64,000 bases of DNA from Natrinema zhouii (GCF_013456555.2 NZ_CP084882.1:372001-436000), one strand, 5' to 3'. Shown: positions 28,159-38,734, counted from the first letter of the stretch. Notes: a model not told the origin generated them from the sequence alone. A program made the numbers and translations.

Positions 28159-29589
28159 TCACCCGAGGCTCCCCTCCATCTCGAGTTCGATGAGGCGGTT
28201 GAGTTCGACTGCGTATTCGATCGGCAGCTCCTCTGTGATGGGCTCGATGAAGCCCGCCACGATCATTTGCTTGGCGTCGTCGTCGTCGAGGCCACGGGAC
28301 TGGAGGTAAAAGACGTCCTCGTCGCCGATTTTGCCGACAGTTGCCTCGTGGGCGACGTCCACCTTCGACTCGTTGATCTCCATGTACGGCATGGTGTCCG
28401 AGGTGGACTCGTTGTCGAACATCAGCGCATCGCACTCCACCGACGTCGAGGAATGTTCGGCGCCGTCGGCGATGTGGACGAGGCCGCGGTAGTTGGTGCG
28501 GCCGCCGTCCTTGGCGATCGACTTGGATTCGATGGTCGAACTCGTCTCTGGCGCGTTGTGGTAGACCTTCGCACCGGTGTCGATGTTCTGATCTTCACCA
28601 GCGAAGGCGATGGTGATGTGGTTGTCCGTCGCACCCGGACCCTTGAGGATCGTGGCCGGGTAGAGCATCGTTGCCTTCGAGCCCATGCTCCCAGACACCC
28701 ACTCCATCGTGCCGTCTGCCTCGACGATGGCACGCTTGGTGTTGAGGTTGTAGGTGTTTTTCGACCAGTTCTGCACGGTCGAATACTGGACGTGCGCGCC
28801 CTCGTCCACGAACACTTCGACGCAGCCCGAGTGAAGGTTGAACTCCGAGTATTTCGGCGCCGAGCAGCCCTCGATGTAATGGACCTCCGAGCCCTTTTCG
28901 GCGACGATGAGCGTGTGCTCGAACTGTCCCATCCCTTCGGAGTTCATCCGGAAGTACGCCTGGATGGGCATCTCGACGACCGTGTCCTCGGGGACGTAGA
29001 CGAAGGAGCCGCCCGACCAGATCGCACCGTGGAGCGCAGCGAATTTATTGTCGCTCGGCGGCACGCACTTCGTCATGAAGTACTCTTTGACGATGTCGGG
29101 GTGCTCCTGGACCGCTTTGTCCATGTCCATGAAGACGACGCCCTTCTCTTCCCACTGATCCTTCATGTTTTGGTAGACGATTTCGGACTCATACTGGGCG
29201 CCGACGCCTGAGAGAGCGTTCTTCTCAGCCTCGGGAATGCCAAGCTTGTCGAAGGTGTCCTTGATGTCCTCGGGGAGCTCATCCCAGTCGTCGACGGCGC
29301 CGCGGACGTCGATGTCCGGCCGGATGTAGGGGACGATTTCGGCGACATCTACCTCCGAGAGGTCGGGCTGGCCCGGCCAATTCGTTGGCACCGGCATGTT
29401 CTGCCAGTGTTCTAAGGCGCGAAGCCGGCGCTTGAGCATCCATTCTGGCTCGTTTTTGTCCTCGGAGATGACCCGGATCGTCTCCTCGGTGAGTCCTTTC
29501 TCCGAGCGGAATGCCGACTTCTCTTACTTCTTGAACTCGAAGCGAGCCTCGGTGTCGGTTTCGCGCAGGTGGTCCTGGTCTGAACTCAT
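28159..29589 (-). pseudogene. sufB: SufB Fe-S scaffold gene with early nonsense codon
   Basis: Strong match to SufB, the scaffold subunit of the SUF iron-sulfur assembly complex SufBCD. Seen: MFDNESTSDTMPYMEINESK, HEATVGKIGDEDVFYLQSRG, GSEVHYIEGCSAPKYSEFNL, and the C-terminal ELPIEYAVELNRLIELEMEG. The natural start is the ATG at 29589 (MSSDQDHLRETDTEARFEFK-K), but codon 22 is TAA; after it the frame continues EKSAFRSEKGLTEETIRVIS. An internal ATG at 29439 would give 426 aa lacking the first 50. sufC and sufD are absent nearby, so a working set presumably exists elsewhere. GC-rich. Confidence 0.9.
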
Positions 29590-29663
29590 AGAGTATATCG
29601 GTGGATAGAGGTTGGTTCTGGAGCCTTATCAGGGTATGGATCCCGCCGTCCGTAGAGGTTGTC

Positions 29664-29861
29664 TCAAAGGTGAATCCAGACGTGTCCGAACGCTCCGAGC
29701 GTGACGGCGATGAGGACGAAATACGGCAGCGTGAAGTCGTATGCTATCGAGAGAACGCTATGGTACGGAATGATCGAGGTTATAGCGAGCGGGTATAGGA
29801 TCGAATCAAGACCTGTAATGCACGTCCAGTTCAGAGTTGATGGTGCGACCGACCTAGACAT
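29664..29861 (-). CDS. small two-helix membrane protein, 65 aa
   Basis: From ATG at 29861: a short polar start, then two hydrophobic segments (DSILYPLAITSIIPYHSVL and LPYFVLIAVTLGAFGHVWIH). No family recognised; the FGHVWIHL end superficially recalls membrane anchor subunits of respiratory complexes but is far too short to assign. In-frame upstream codons do not look like protein, hence this start. Confidence 0.45.
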   Translation of the reverse strand: MSRSVAPSTLNWTCITGLDSILYPLAITSIIPYHSVLSIAYDFTLPYFVLIAVTLGAFGHVWIHL

Positions 29862-29896
29862 CCTCGGAGAACAAGGGCAGCGCAGAATAGACCTCG

Positions 29897-30110
29897 TTCG
29901 GTAATCACCACGGCTTCGATTTCCTAAGGTTGGCGGCCAGATCGGCAAGCCGATTTCCTAGTGCGGTGAGGAAGTGATCACTTAGCACCAAGCCAACGGG
30001 TGTTTCCACGCGTTGACGGCCTAGGACTCAAAAGATGAGATAGCAGCGATCCTCTTTGAGAGGGCTAAAGAAGCGTTCGACGGTGGTTCTGCTGTCGAAC
30101 GTGCTCTGTA
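29897..30110 (-). pseudogene. 3' end of a DDE transposase
   Basis: Minus strand reads QSTFDSRTTVERFFSPLKED, RCYLIF-stop, then in frame VLGRQRVETPVGLVLSDHFL and GNRLADLAANL. The R-TTVERxFSxLKE motif is the glutamate-bearing end of IS4/IS5-type transposases. One in-frame stop and loss of all upstream sequence. Confidence 0.55.
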
Positions 30111-30725
30111 GGCCACCTATAGAAATTCTGCTGGCCGAATAAATCACGGCTGACGTAATAACGATTCAGATTATATCGACGATTCCAATGATGAGATCGT
30201 AGAACTAGCAGACCACAGGGCGATGAATCGCCGTTCCACCGGCAGTGGGGAACGTGAATAGCGAAAACTGTTGCTCCCGTTGGCTCCAGCCGGTCACTGA
30301 GGGCTGCTCGAAGTAGCTTGCATAAGTTCTGAACAGGTCGAAAGAGACATCGTGAGGCACGCCTATCCTAGCTCGATTTGTCGTTTTCCACGTGCCACGG
30401 TCGGTGTTCATCACCGGGGTTCAATAGTTGCGGTTGCGTTGATCACTCCTAGCGGCCCTCAGATCCTCAGCTACTCACCTCGAGTGGATAGTCCACCTTC
30501 CCTCGGTGGGGCATGTAGCACACCGACACGAGTAGTTTCCGTGCCGTTGCGACAATCGCCTTCTTCAAATTCATTCGACTAATTCAACCGGTAGAAAAAC
30601 CGGCTCAGATACTCGTTTTTACTGTTGTACACCGCTGTGTACGCACTGTAAACTACCCCACCCTATTCTCTCGTCGCATATGCGCCTCGGTCCTTGAGGG
30701 GGGCTTTGATGTGGACTCCCGGCAA
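30111..30725. other. no gene identified; right-end region of the tnpB element
   Basis: No convincing coding sequence. Bases 30660-30725 directly follow the tnpB pseudogene (in its sense) and include the complementary GCCCCCC/GGGG-rich run near 30700. In IS200/IS605 elements this position encodes the guide RNA scaffold. I could not define its ends. Confidence 0.3.
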
Positions 30726-31970
30726 TCAGTCACCGGCAATAGGCTGGTGACTCTCGCCGTTCACCGTCCCACCATTCACACGCACGTCTACTGGTGCGTC
30801 TCCGCCCCCCGACTTGGGCGAGAAACGGAGTCTGTGTCGTCGCTTTCGGGCGTACTGTAGCCCGATGTTCTTTGTGGCGTTGTAGTCCGCGTTCACCTCG
30901 TACCCGCACTTTTGGCACTCGAAGTGTTCTCCGTCGCGGTTATCGTCGTGCGTGAACCCACAGTCCGTCCGAGAACAGCGTTGGGATGTGTGGTTCGGTT
31001 CAACTGTCTCCACGGAGACACCGCGTTCCCGGGCCTTGTAGGAGCCGTACTCGAACAGGCGTCGAAACGCCCATACGTGATGCCACTTCGCCTGCGGAAT
31101 CTATTGTCGGATGACCGTTAGGTCTTCAAACACGATTACGTCGCAGTCGTGTTCGACAGCTTCCGTAACGAGTCCATTGGCGACGGTGTGAATGTACTGT
31201 TTGCGCCACGATTCTTCTCGTTTGCATAGGCGAAGCAGGGCGTTGTGCTCGGCTTGGGTGCCGCACTGTTGCATTTCTCCACGCCGCTTTTCGAACTCGC
31301 GACACCAGTGGTCGTAGTCGTCGCCCTGCCAGAATGTACCGGTCGAGGAGACGGCTAACGAGTTGACACCGAGGTCGATACCGAGGACTGTTTGGTGCTC
31401 AGTATCTACCGAAACCTCTGCGTAGTCACCGTCAGTCCGCCGCGTCGAGATGTTGAGGTAGAACTCGTCGGTCACCGCGTCGTATCGGAGTGTACTCTCG
31501 CGGAACTCGTAGTCCTCGGAGAGTACGTACTGCTCGTAGGGCGTCGGACTGTCTGCCGGGAGAACGAACGGACATTCGACCCGGCCATCGACTGTCGCCA
31601 GCGACGCTTTGCGTCGGTAGAAGGTCGCGCTTCGAGTGTCGTAGTCCATCGTCTCGGCGGTGAACGTCGGACGGGAGACACGCTGTCCCCTCTCCCACCG
31701 TTCGACAACGCCTTTGACGGCTTCGACGGCGCGACGTATCGCGGCTTGGACGAGTTGTGCCTGTAACTCCGTCTCCTCGCGGAGGTCAGAGTAGAGTGCG
31801 TCTCGGACCTGCCGTTAGTTATTCTTGCACTCGGTGTATGAAGTATCGGACCAGCAGTAGTCGGCGGTTCGATTCGCGCAGTACAGATATTGCTCGGCGG
31901 TTCGGTGGAGTGCGTCGCGTTGCTCGTCGGGTACAGCAAGTTTCACGATGGCGGTTCGACGCACGACCAT
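30726..31970 (-). pseudogene. tnpB: TnpB RNA-guided endonuclease gene with two nonsense codons
   Basis: A continuous 415-codon frame from ATG at 31970 (MVVRRTAIVKLAVPDEQRDA) to the stop at 30726. It is interrupted by in-frame TAA near 31817 and TAG near 31105. RuvC-type residues are all present: Asp in VLGIDLGVNSLAVSSTG, Glu in CDVIVFEDLTVIR, Asp in NADYNATKNIGLQ. The zinc finger C...C...CQKCGYE is also there. TnpB is the guide-RNA-directed nuclease of IS200/IS605 transposons. No tnpA is next to it. Because the frame is otherwise intact, decay looks recent. Confidence 0.85.
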
Positions 31971-32112
31971 ACTTCAGAGAAGTACCGGCGGTACTTAAGC
32001 GTTCGAGAGTCGATTTGTCAAAGTGTGCCGGTTGCGCCGCACCCTGTCGGTTTCCTCTCCGGCCTACTCACTCCTTTCGGTCGCTCCTTGAAGCCGGAGG
32101 TTCCACCTTGAT

Positions 32113-32620
32113 TACGCACGGCTGAGGTCGGATCACCGAACCCGTCCAGATTCGTGTTTCGAGACACCTCCGTCCATCCGCGAGTCGGACGACTTGCGGA
32201 TCGTCGGATTCAGTCTCATATAACTCACAACCTCCCTGTGGGTGTCGAACCGATCGACTTCTCCAAGTTTCGCGTAGATCAGTAACGCGGGGAAGTAGCT
32301 GACATATGGGATGGTCATCAGCACTTGGATCTCTGAAGGAAACCCAGTGCGTTCCTCGATCGCAGTTTCGGGCTTTGCCATTTTTCTCGGTCAAGGTCCC
32401 GACCACGTTGAGGTACGACTCCAACAACTCATCTTACGACGTCGGGGGCGAGAGTTCCTGGAGGAACTCTCGTCCCTTCACGCTCAGTGGCTTCACAACC
32501 TCGATGATCACTTCCCACTGGTCTACACCGCTAACCTCGTCAACGATGCACAATCTCTCGATTTCTCGGCTAAACCGAACACGGATGGAGGAGATTGTAA
32601 CAAGATGAAAGCAGACATCG
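32113..32620 (-). pseudogene. IS110-family transposase fragment
   Basis: Two minus frames give VVKPLSVKGREFLQELSPPT, DELLESYLNVVGTLTEK, then after a shift TAIEERTGFPSEIQVLMTIP, YVSYFPALLIYAKLGEVDRF, VVSYMRLNPTIRKS-DSRMDG. The last pieces are the C-terminal transposase_20 domain of IS110 enzymes. The N-terminal DEDD catalytic domain is not recognisable; text upstream to about 32870 is scrambled. Not functional. Confidence 0.75.
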
Positions 32621-32899
32621 ACGTTGGCCGGGAAGCCATCATTGGGCCCTTCACCCGCACGAATTTGACTTCGTCGGCGAGGTTGCCGGGTGTTCCGAGG
32701 GGGTGGTCGTTGGCAGGGAATTGGATGCGAGATTTAACCGATAAAGCTCTCGACACCGGTTCTGGAGATGGGCTCGCCTTCGATAACGTGATCCGGGAGC
32801 GAGAGCCACAAATTCGTTTTCGGTTGTCGCCACCTAGGTCGCTTTCGAGGTGTTCTTCATTCATACACCTTTAATCGGTTGCCCACCCAAGGCTATCGT

Positions 32900-33433
32900 A
32901 TGTCGTCGATCGAGCTTACGTCGAGTCAGAAAACTATTCTCACGGCGTTGATTAATCTCTATCCTAAGACGGAGAACGCCGTCAAGGGCGAGGATATTGC
33001 CGCTGAAGTTGACCGTAACCCTGGTACAATTAGAAACCAGATGCAGAGCCTCAAGGCGCTCCAGTTGGTCGAGGGCGTCCCAGGGCCGAAGGGGGGATAC
33101 AAACCCACTGCGAATGCCTACGAGGCGCTAGATGTCGAACAGATGGAAGAGCCGGCGTCAGTCCCACTTTTCCACGACGGCGAAACCGTCGAGGACGCTA
33201 ATGTCGAGGAAATTGACCTCTCAAGCGTCCACCACCCCGAACTCTGCCGTGCAGAAATCCACCTCCAGGGTTCCATCCGTAGCTTCTCCGAGGGCGACGA
33301 AGTTAACGTCGGCCCGACGCCGCTATCGAAACTGGTCATCAACGGAGTTCTCGATGGCAAGGATGATACCAACAACATCCTCATCCTCCGGATCAAGAGC
33401 ATGGAAGCGCCGGCCGACCAACCCGGGCACTAA
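32900..33433 (+). CDS. winged-helix regulator with C-terminal beta domain (paralogue 2)
   Basis: A 177-aa protein, clear paralogue of the 9060 gene. Winged helix at residues 1-70 (ELTSSQKTILTALINLYPKT, NRNPGTIRNQMQSLK-type recognition helix, GPKGGYKPTANAYEALD). Beta domain at 95-172 (CRAEIHLQGSIRSFSEGDEV, VGPTPLSKLVINGVLDG, NILILRIKSMEAP). The start follows the same MSSIELT alignment as the others. It is GC-richer than paralogue 1, hinting at a different age or source. Likely a transcription factor; ligand unknown. Confidence 0.85.
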   Translation: MSSIELTSSQKTILTALINLYPKTENAVKGEDIAAEVDRNPGTIRNQMQSLKALQLVEGVPGPKGGYKPTANAYEALDVEQMEEPASVPLFHDGETVEDANVEEIDLSSVHHPELCRAEIHLQGSIRSFSEGDEVNVGPTPLSKLVINGVLDGKDDTNNILILRIKSMEAPADQPGH

Positions 33434-33619
33434 TCGATCACCGTCGGTATCTGAGAAAACCGCAGTCGTCTCCAAGTCTATCTTCCGCTTTGCCGTTCAT
33501 ATGTCGGTCCACGCGTGAACCGTATGCATTGTCGACGAGACGTTGGCGATCCACCGGGTGGCGGGTATCGACCCGATATCTACTATTTACCGGCAGTTGC
33601 AGTCGGTGACGACCCCTGC

Positions 33620-34218
33620 TGTATCCTGGTAGTTCACTCAAGGAGGATGATTACTACTTCCAGAAGGAGCGAACGACGTGCGAAGACAGCGATTCTCGTG
33701 AGGCTAACGGCTGGACCGGAAACGCCGCGAACGCTGCCACCACTTCTTCCACGCTGTCTCGAAGGATGTGGTGGCCGAAGTGCCGCCTGGAATGCTGGGA
33801 CGATCGCCGTGGGCGACCTGATTGGTTTCAGTGATGGTACTGATTGAGGCGACCACGGCAACCTCGGTTTGCACGGGTTGGCGTTCGACCGATTCACCGA
33901 GATGCTGGAATACAAAGCTGCCGAACACAGCATCAGCGTCGATCACGTGAGCGAACATGACACGTCAAAATCGTGCACCTCGTGAGGGACCACGGACGAT
34001 AGCCAGCGTATCGGTGGTTGTACGTCTGCGAAGATTGTGAACTGGTCGCCATTGCTGACGTGAATGGAGTCAAGAACATCCGACAGAAGGGACTCCCGAA
34101 TCTCACCTGTAATGGAGGAGATAGGGATATCGGCTGGATGGCACAGCCTGCGGTGCGCCTGTTCGACAAATCTACGAGGCTAGTAGTCTCACAAGAACGT
34201 GTGACCCACGAACCATAA
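33620..34218 (+). pseudogene. tnpB: TnpB C-terminal half, frameshifted
   Basis: Pieces in successive plus frames: SSLKEDDYYFQKERTT, the linker RLDRKRRERCHHFFHAVSKD, GDHGNLGLHGLAFDRFTEML then EYKAAEHSISVDHVSEHDTS, and finally LYVCEDCELVAIADVNGVKN, IRQKGLPNLTCNGGDRDIGW. These match the second half of haloarchaeal TnpB, a different subgroup from the copy at 30726. The N-terminal half and first RuvC motif are missing. Confidence 0.75.
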
Positions 34219-34263
34219 TATCCCAACACACGGTAAATCGCGACGTGAACAACGCAGAAGATG

Positions 34264-35244
34264 TCATTTAGAGAATAAGCTTGTAGATGGGATATCCCCT
34301 AGTCCGGTTGCATATTCGTATGCGACATGCGCGGCAGCGACATCTTGAATTGCGAGACCGGTGCTGTCGAATATTGTCAGTTCATTTTGTGGTATTGCCA
34401 ACCCATCGGTTGCACTTACTAACTCACCAAGTTCGGCGTAGATATCATCTTCATCAAGATCTCCTCGACCCCACGGCACGTTGATCTCACCTGCGTGAAT
34501 TGCTTGGTCAAAACTATCGACGAAAACGCACCCTTCAGTGAGAATATTCGTACTGAGTTCCTGTTTACCTTCGGCATCGGCACCGATCGCATTAATATGC
34601 GTTTGAGGATTGACCGCGCTAAGCGGAACAATTGGTTCTTCAGCAGGGGTTACAGTTGAGACAATGTCACATGCGGCCGCTTCATGAACGGTACCGGCCT
34701 GAATCTCGAAACCGGGATATGTGTTAATGAATGTGTCTATCGCGTCATCGTCCACATCATTCACGATGGCCTTATTGATTGGTCGGACTTGGGTGAGAGC
34801 TTCAAATTGAGCATACGATTGCGTTCCGGCACCGATAAGGCCTAAACTGTGAGCATCGTCAGCCGCGAGATGATCTGTAGCGACGGCCGCAGCTGCCGCA
34901 GTCCGCTTCCGAGTAAGAACGGTGGCGTCCATGATAGCTAACGGACTAAGCGTCTCTGGATCGGAGTAGATAATTATCCCCATTACCGTTGGCAGGTTAT
35001 TGTTTGATGGATTATCCGGATGGACGTTAACCCATTTAATTGCAGCACCCTCCCACGAATCAGTCCCCACATATGCAGGCATTGACCGAAAATCACCATT
35101 ATACTGGGGCAGATCGATATGTGACTTCGGTGGCATTACCACAGTCCCTTGCTCGTAGGCTTGGAACGCTTCTTCTACGACTGCATTTACAGCCTCTATC
35201 GGTACTGATTGTGTTACTTCAGAATCGAGCAGGAGGGTTTCCAT
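34264..35244 (-). CDS. ornithine cyclodeaminase / alanine dehydrogenase family protein
   Basis: A 326-aa member of the OCD/mu-crystallin family: NAD-dependent enzymes that deaminate ornithine to proline, or interconvert pyruvate and alanine, or act on imino acids. Seen: substrate-side lysine in GAAIKWVNVHPDNPS (Lys about 70), Arg/Thr segment LTRKRTAAAAAVATDHLA, Rossmann motif LGLIGAGTQSYAQ (about 134-146), and the C-terminal FDSTGLAIQDVAAAHVAYEY. Full length. The class III aminotransferase gene lies divergently beyond the DUF5786 gene; the two may have acted in the same amino-acid pathway. Confidence 0.88.
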   Translation of the reverse strand: METLLLDSEVTQSVPIEAVNAVVEEAFQAYEQGTVVMPPKSHIDLPQYNGDFRSMPAYVGTDSWEGAAIKWVNVHPDNPSNNNLPTVMGIIIYSDPETLSPLAIMDATVLTRKRTAAAAAVATDHLAADDAHSLGLIGAGTQSYAQFEALTQVRPINKAIVNDVDDDAIDTFINTYPGFEIQAGTVHEAAACDIVSTVTPAEEPIVPLSAVNPQTHINAIGADAEGKQELSTNILTEGCVFVDSFDQAIHAGEINVPWGRGDLDEDDIYAELGELVSATDGLAIPQNELTIFDSTGLAIQDVAAAHVAYEYATGLGDIPSTSLFSK

Positions 35245-35331
35245 AGGGCTACTAACCTCGTGTCGAACTTAATCCTGGCCCAGTATCAATCCACTCAAGT
35301 TGAGACAGTTGTTTCATCTTTTAACTATTTG

Positions 35332-35511
35332 TCATTTATCCCTGGACTTCATCTCTTTTAGACGGTCGAGCAACACTTCCATAGAGTCCTCCGTCTCAAA
35401 CGTCATTTGGCCCCGATATTCTCTCGGTTGCTCTTCAGAGTCTGATTCAATTTCGGAGAGTTTCTTCTCACGGCGTTCATGCTCTTGTTCGTCGAAGTTA
35501 CCCATACCCAT
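35332..35511 (-). CDS. DUF5786 family small protein, 59 aa
   Basis: ATG at 35511 encodes MGMGNFDEQEHERREKKLSE, a middle EYRGQMTFET, and the final helix MEVLLDRLKEMKS. This is the DUF5786 pattern: glycine-rich start, acidic linker, short strand, C-terminal LLDRLKEIK helix. These are very common haloarchaeal micro-proteins of unknown function. It follows the OCD gene's start on the same strand by 87 bp. A decayed copy is at 6885. Confidence 0.85.
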   Translation of the reverse strand: MGMGNFDEQEHERREKKLSEIESDSEEQPREYRGQMTFETEDSMEVLLDRLKEMKSRDK

Positions 35512-35679
35512 GGGAATCTAAATCTTGGAACTGATTACCAATAAGCGTAGCGGATCCGTGAAAACAGTTCACATGGGGTGGTTAGACTGTTCGATAGAAA
35601 TCTGTCATAAACACATCTGTAGAGGAGTGGGACAGATATTTCCCAGCACGTTTCAGGGTACTATCTGTGATAGCTAAAC

Positions 35680-36807
35680 ATGAGTGGATTCGTGTATTCT
35701 GAGAAACCTATCGAGATCGTCGAAGGCGATGGTCCGTATCTCTACGATGACAACGAGGACGAATACCTCGATATGGGTGCGAACTACACATGTGTCCCGT
35801 TGGGTCATGGCCACGATAGGGTTACGGATGCCATCACAACACAACTTTCGGGATCTGACCTATGTACAAGGCTCGTATCCCGTTGCAATGCGGAGTCAGC
35901 TCTCCGAGACACTGGGACATGTAGCGCCCGGTGATATCGAGAAGGTGTGGCTCTGTAATTTCGGAATCGAGGCTAATGAGGCTGCATTGAAGTTTGCTCG
36001 TGCAGCCACCGGTAGCACGAAAACCATCGCCACAGTACGGGGATTCCATGGTCGTACAATGGGCGCGCTTTCCACTACGTGGAAGGACAAATGTAAAAAC
36101 CCTTATGAGCCATTTCTTGAGAACGTAGAGTTCGTCCAATATGGCGATGTTGACGCGATAACGACGGCAATCGATGACAATACAGCGGCTGTCATAGTCG
36201 AACCCATCCAAGGCGAGGGGGGCATCAACCCTGCCTCTCCCAATTTTATGAAGACTATCCGTGAGGCGACCACAGAAGCTGGAGCAGCGCTAATTCTGGA
36301 TGAGGTTCAAACGGAGTTGGGTGGACAGACAAACTTTGGGCCTGTGAGCGTGTAGACGTTGTGCCAGACATACTCACAAGTGCAAAGGGACTCGGAAACG
36401 GATTACCCATTGGTGCGACGCTGTATCGCGACTGGATTGCAGAAGAATATGGCGACCATGCGTCGACATTCAGCGGGAACCCTCTTATCTCAGCGGCAGC
36501 TGAAGCAACAATATCGACGATTACCGATGAAAACCTCCCTATCCATGCTGCCGAGATCGGAACATACCTGCAGAAGCAGTTAGAGGCAGAACTTGGTGAT
36601 CGAGTCCGGGATATCCCCGGAGAGGCGTTGATGGTGGGTATTGAGGTTAAACGCGGAGCAAACCGTATCCTACAGGAGTTGGCGATGAATCATCGTGTCC
36701 TTGCACTGCCTGCAGGCAGGACTGTCGTACGACTTCTACCTCCACTAATCATCGATAAAAACCACGCTGACCATGTTGTAAATGCACTCGGGGAAATAAT
36801 TGGCTGA
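35680..36807 (+). pseudogene. class III aminotransferase with two compensating frameshifts
   Basis: Acetylornithine/ornithine-type PLP aminotransferase. Frame 1 covers MSGFVYSEKPIEIVEGDGPY to GHGHDRVTDAITTQLSGSDL. A second frame carries VWLCNFGIEANEAALKFARA, TVRGFHGRTMGALSTTWKDK, VIVEPIQGEGGINPASPNFM and ALILDEVQTELG. Frame 1 then resumes with KLWACERVDVVPDIL, the PLP lysine in TSAKGLGNGLPIGATLYRDW and TFSGNPLISAAAEATI. The two shifts, near 35850 and 36330, restore the original frame. All catalytic residues survive, so decay is recent or due to sequencing error. Confidence 0.85.
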
Positions 36808-37819
36808 ATGATGTTCTGTCGTCCAGACGTTTAGATGGCTGACGGCGATGCTTCAGACCGATATATAGAGATGGAGAGCAGACGATGAGACTCTAACTCG
36901 CCCCTTACGAGAGATAAGGTACGAGGCACTTCTTCAGCCCACTCACGAATTCAAGTACGTGTTTCCACGGTGTAGTGGGTGAGCGCTTAACTGCTGAATT
37001 CACGGTTTGAACTCTGGAACGCTGGTCTTTTTGAAACGCTCCTGCCGTCGTGCGATTTCGTATAGCGATTTGTTTCTTTGTATCGGTCGTGATCGGATGG
37101 TAGAGTCCTCCAATTGAATGTCAATTGAGGAGAGTAGCAACAGAGCCAGAGCGCTGATTCTAGCCTTAGTAGCTTAGGAAATAGTGGTAGATGTAACAGG
37201 CCACCGAGACTTATAAAGATCCGTTATACTTGGACTAGCGGCAACTAATCTGGTATACGCTACCCAGACACCATAACAAATGTACTGTTGTTATTCACGG
37301 TTCAGTGTGGAACGGATTCACTAAGTAGGATCTGGATTACAGACCTACGCTTGTAACCCAAACAGTTCGATTAGGATTTCAGTCTAAAAATAGCGATCGT
37401 CACAGAATATGTGGCACTGCTAAATCGGGCTTTACCTGAGTGCTCCGAAGAGCTCTGAGTTGATTCAACTAGTGTCTTTGATATGGGGTTATTGGATAGA
37501 AAGCAGGCGTGTCCGCCAGTCTGATCAACCAATCTGGCACATGCTCCTTTTGACGGAGCGCCATTATTAGTGGAATCTCGAAATCTCTGTGCATGATTCG
37601 GCCTCAGCCGATGCCAGATCATAAATCAGTACTGGTATCAAGCATACGCCGCTCACACGAGTGAAACTCAAAGAATCTCAATTCATAAGTGGACTATATA
37701 TAGTAGTCCAATTAAACTGTATCTTTAGCAGTTATGGGTAGCAGTCACTTGCTTATTCTTCTAAACACGACCCGGAGCGCCGGCCGAGCTTTAATTCCGA
37801 CCTGAGTTTCGCATCGGGT
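36808..37819. other. kilobase without a recognisable gene
   Basis: Several short frames on both strands (for example 37371-37622, minus) lack protein-like composition. No inverted-repeat pair, RNA or repeat was identified. The composition becomes GC-rich abruptly after about 37760, at the edge of the dapA-like block. Confidence 0.4.
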
Positions 37820-38641
37820 ATGTACGAGGACCTCCGCGAGCACTTCGAAACCATCGGGTTTACCACCGCCGTCCCCTTCACCGATGACGCGCGATCGATC
37901 ACGACGCGCTGGACGAGGACCTCGCCGCGATGGAGGCGGCGTGGGCGGCCTGTTCGTCCCCTGCGGCACACCGGCGAGTACTACTCGCTGACCGACGCCG
38001 AGCGGAAACCGGTCGTCGAGATCCACGTCGAGGCGACGGCCGACGACGCCACCGTCGTCGCTGGCGCCGCCGGGAACGTCCCCGAGATCCGAGACCTGGC
38101 CGAGGCCTACGAAGTCGTCGTCGCGGACGCACTGAGGGCCATGCGCCCAGACCACACCTACATCCACGAGCAGGATCTGGCCGACTACTACCACCGGATC
38201 TGCGACGATATCGACCTCCTGATCGTCATCTACAAGCGCGGTCTGACGGTCCCCCGCTCCGTGCTCGTCGACCTCAGCGAGCGCGAGGAAGTGGTCGCCG
38301 TGAAGTTCGCCATTGAGGGGGCGACCGGCTACACGACCAGCATCGGGAACTTCCTACCGGAGGCGACCCTGCCCCTGTTCGACGTGCTCGACGCCGGGGA
38401 CTGGGATCAGGCCCGGGAGTTTCAACGCGCCCTGCGGCCGTTGGAGGACCTTCGCGAGGAGCCGGGTGCCGGGAGCACCATGTCGGCGGGGAACAACGCT
38501 CCCGTGATCAATCGCGGCTTGAAACTGGCGAAGCTCAACGGCGGTCCGAGCCGCGAGCCGCTGGTGGGACTCTCCGCCGAGGACGAGGCCCGCCTGAAGG
38601 AAATTTATGCGCATCTCGGTGTCACTTCCTTCGACGCCTGA
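37820..38641 (+). pseudogene. dihydrodipicolinate synthase-family gene, frameshifted and deleted
   Basis: Relative of the next gene. Starts MYEDLREHFETIGFTTAVPF; an alternate frame then reads IDHDALDEDLAAMEAA. The main frame resumes TGEYYSLTDAERKPVVEIHV, GAAGNVPEIRDLAEAYEVVV and MRPDHTYIHEQDLADYYHRI. VVAVKFAIEGATGYTTSIGN joins two parts that should be about 30 residues apart: the segment after the Schiff-base lysine (VKFAI) is missing. So two compensating indels near 37890-37970 plus an in-frame deletion near 38315. The product, if made, could not be a normal aldolase. GC-rich. Confidence 0.8.
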
Positions 38642-38734
38642 CCCCGGTTCGTGGGACCTCCGCCGTCGCCCTGGTTCGACCCCGTTTCTCCCGTAAACGA
38701 TGGATATATGTTACAGCCGGCGTACTCACGAATT

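Noticed and set aside
28015..29211. 398-codon plus-strand open frame
   Set aside because: Exactly antisense to sufB; long antisense frames are common in GC-rich haloarchaeal genes and this one has no recognisable motif.
22116..31970. In-frame TAG/TAA codons as possible recoding (pyrrolysine or readthrough)
   Set aside because: TAA, TAG and TGA all occur in broken genes here together with frameshifts, in genes with no known recoding; ordinary decay explains them.
36829..36845. GACGTTTAGATGG as another ISH1-type end
   Set aside because: Only a short partial match; no partner end, direct repeat or transposase text nearby.
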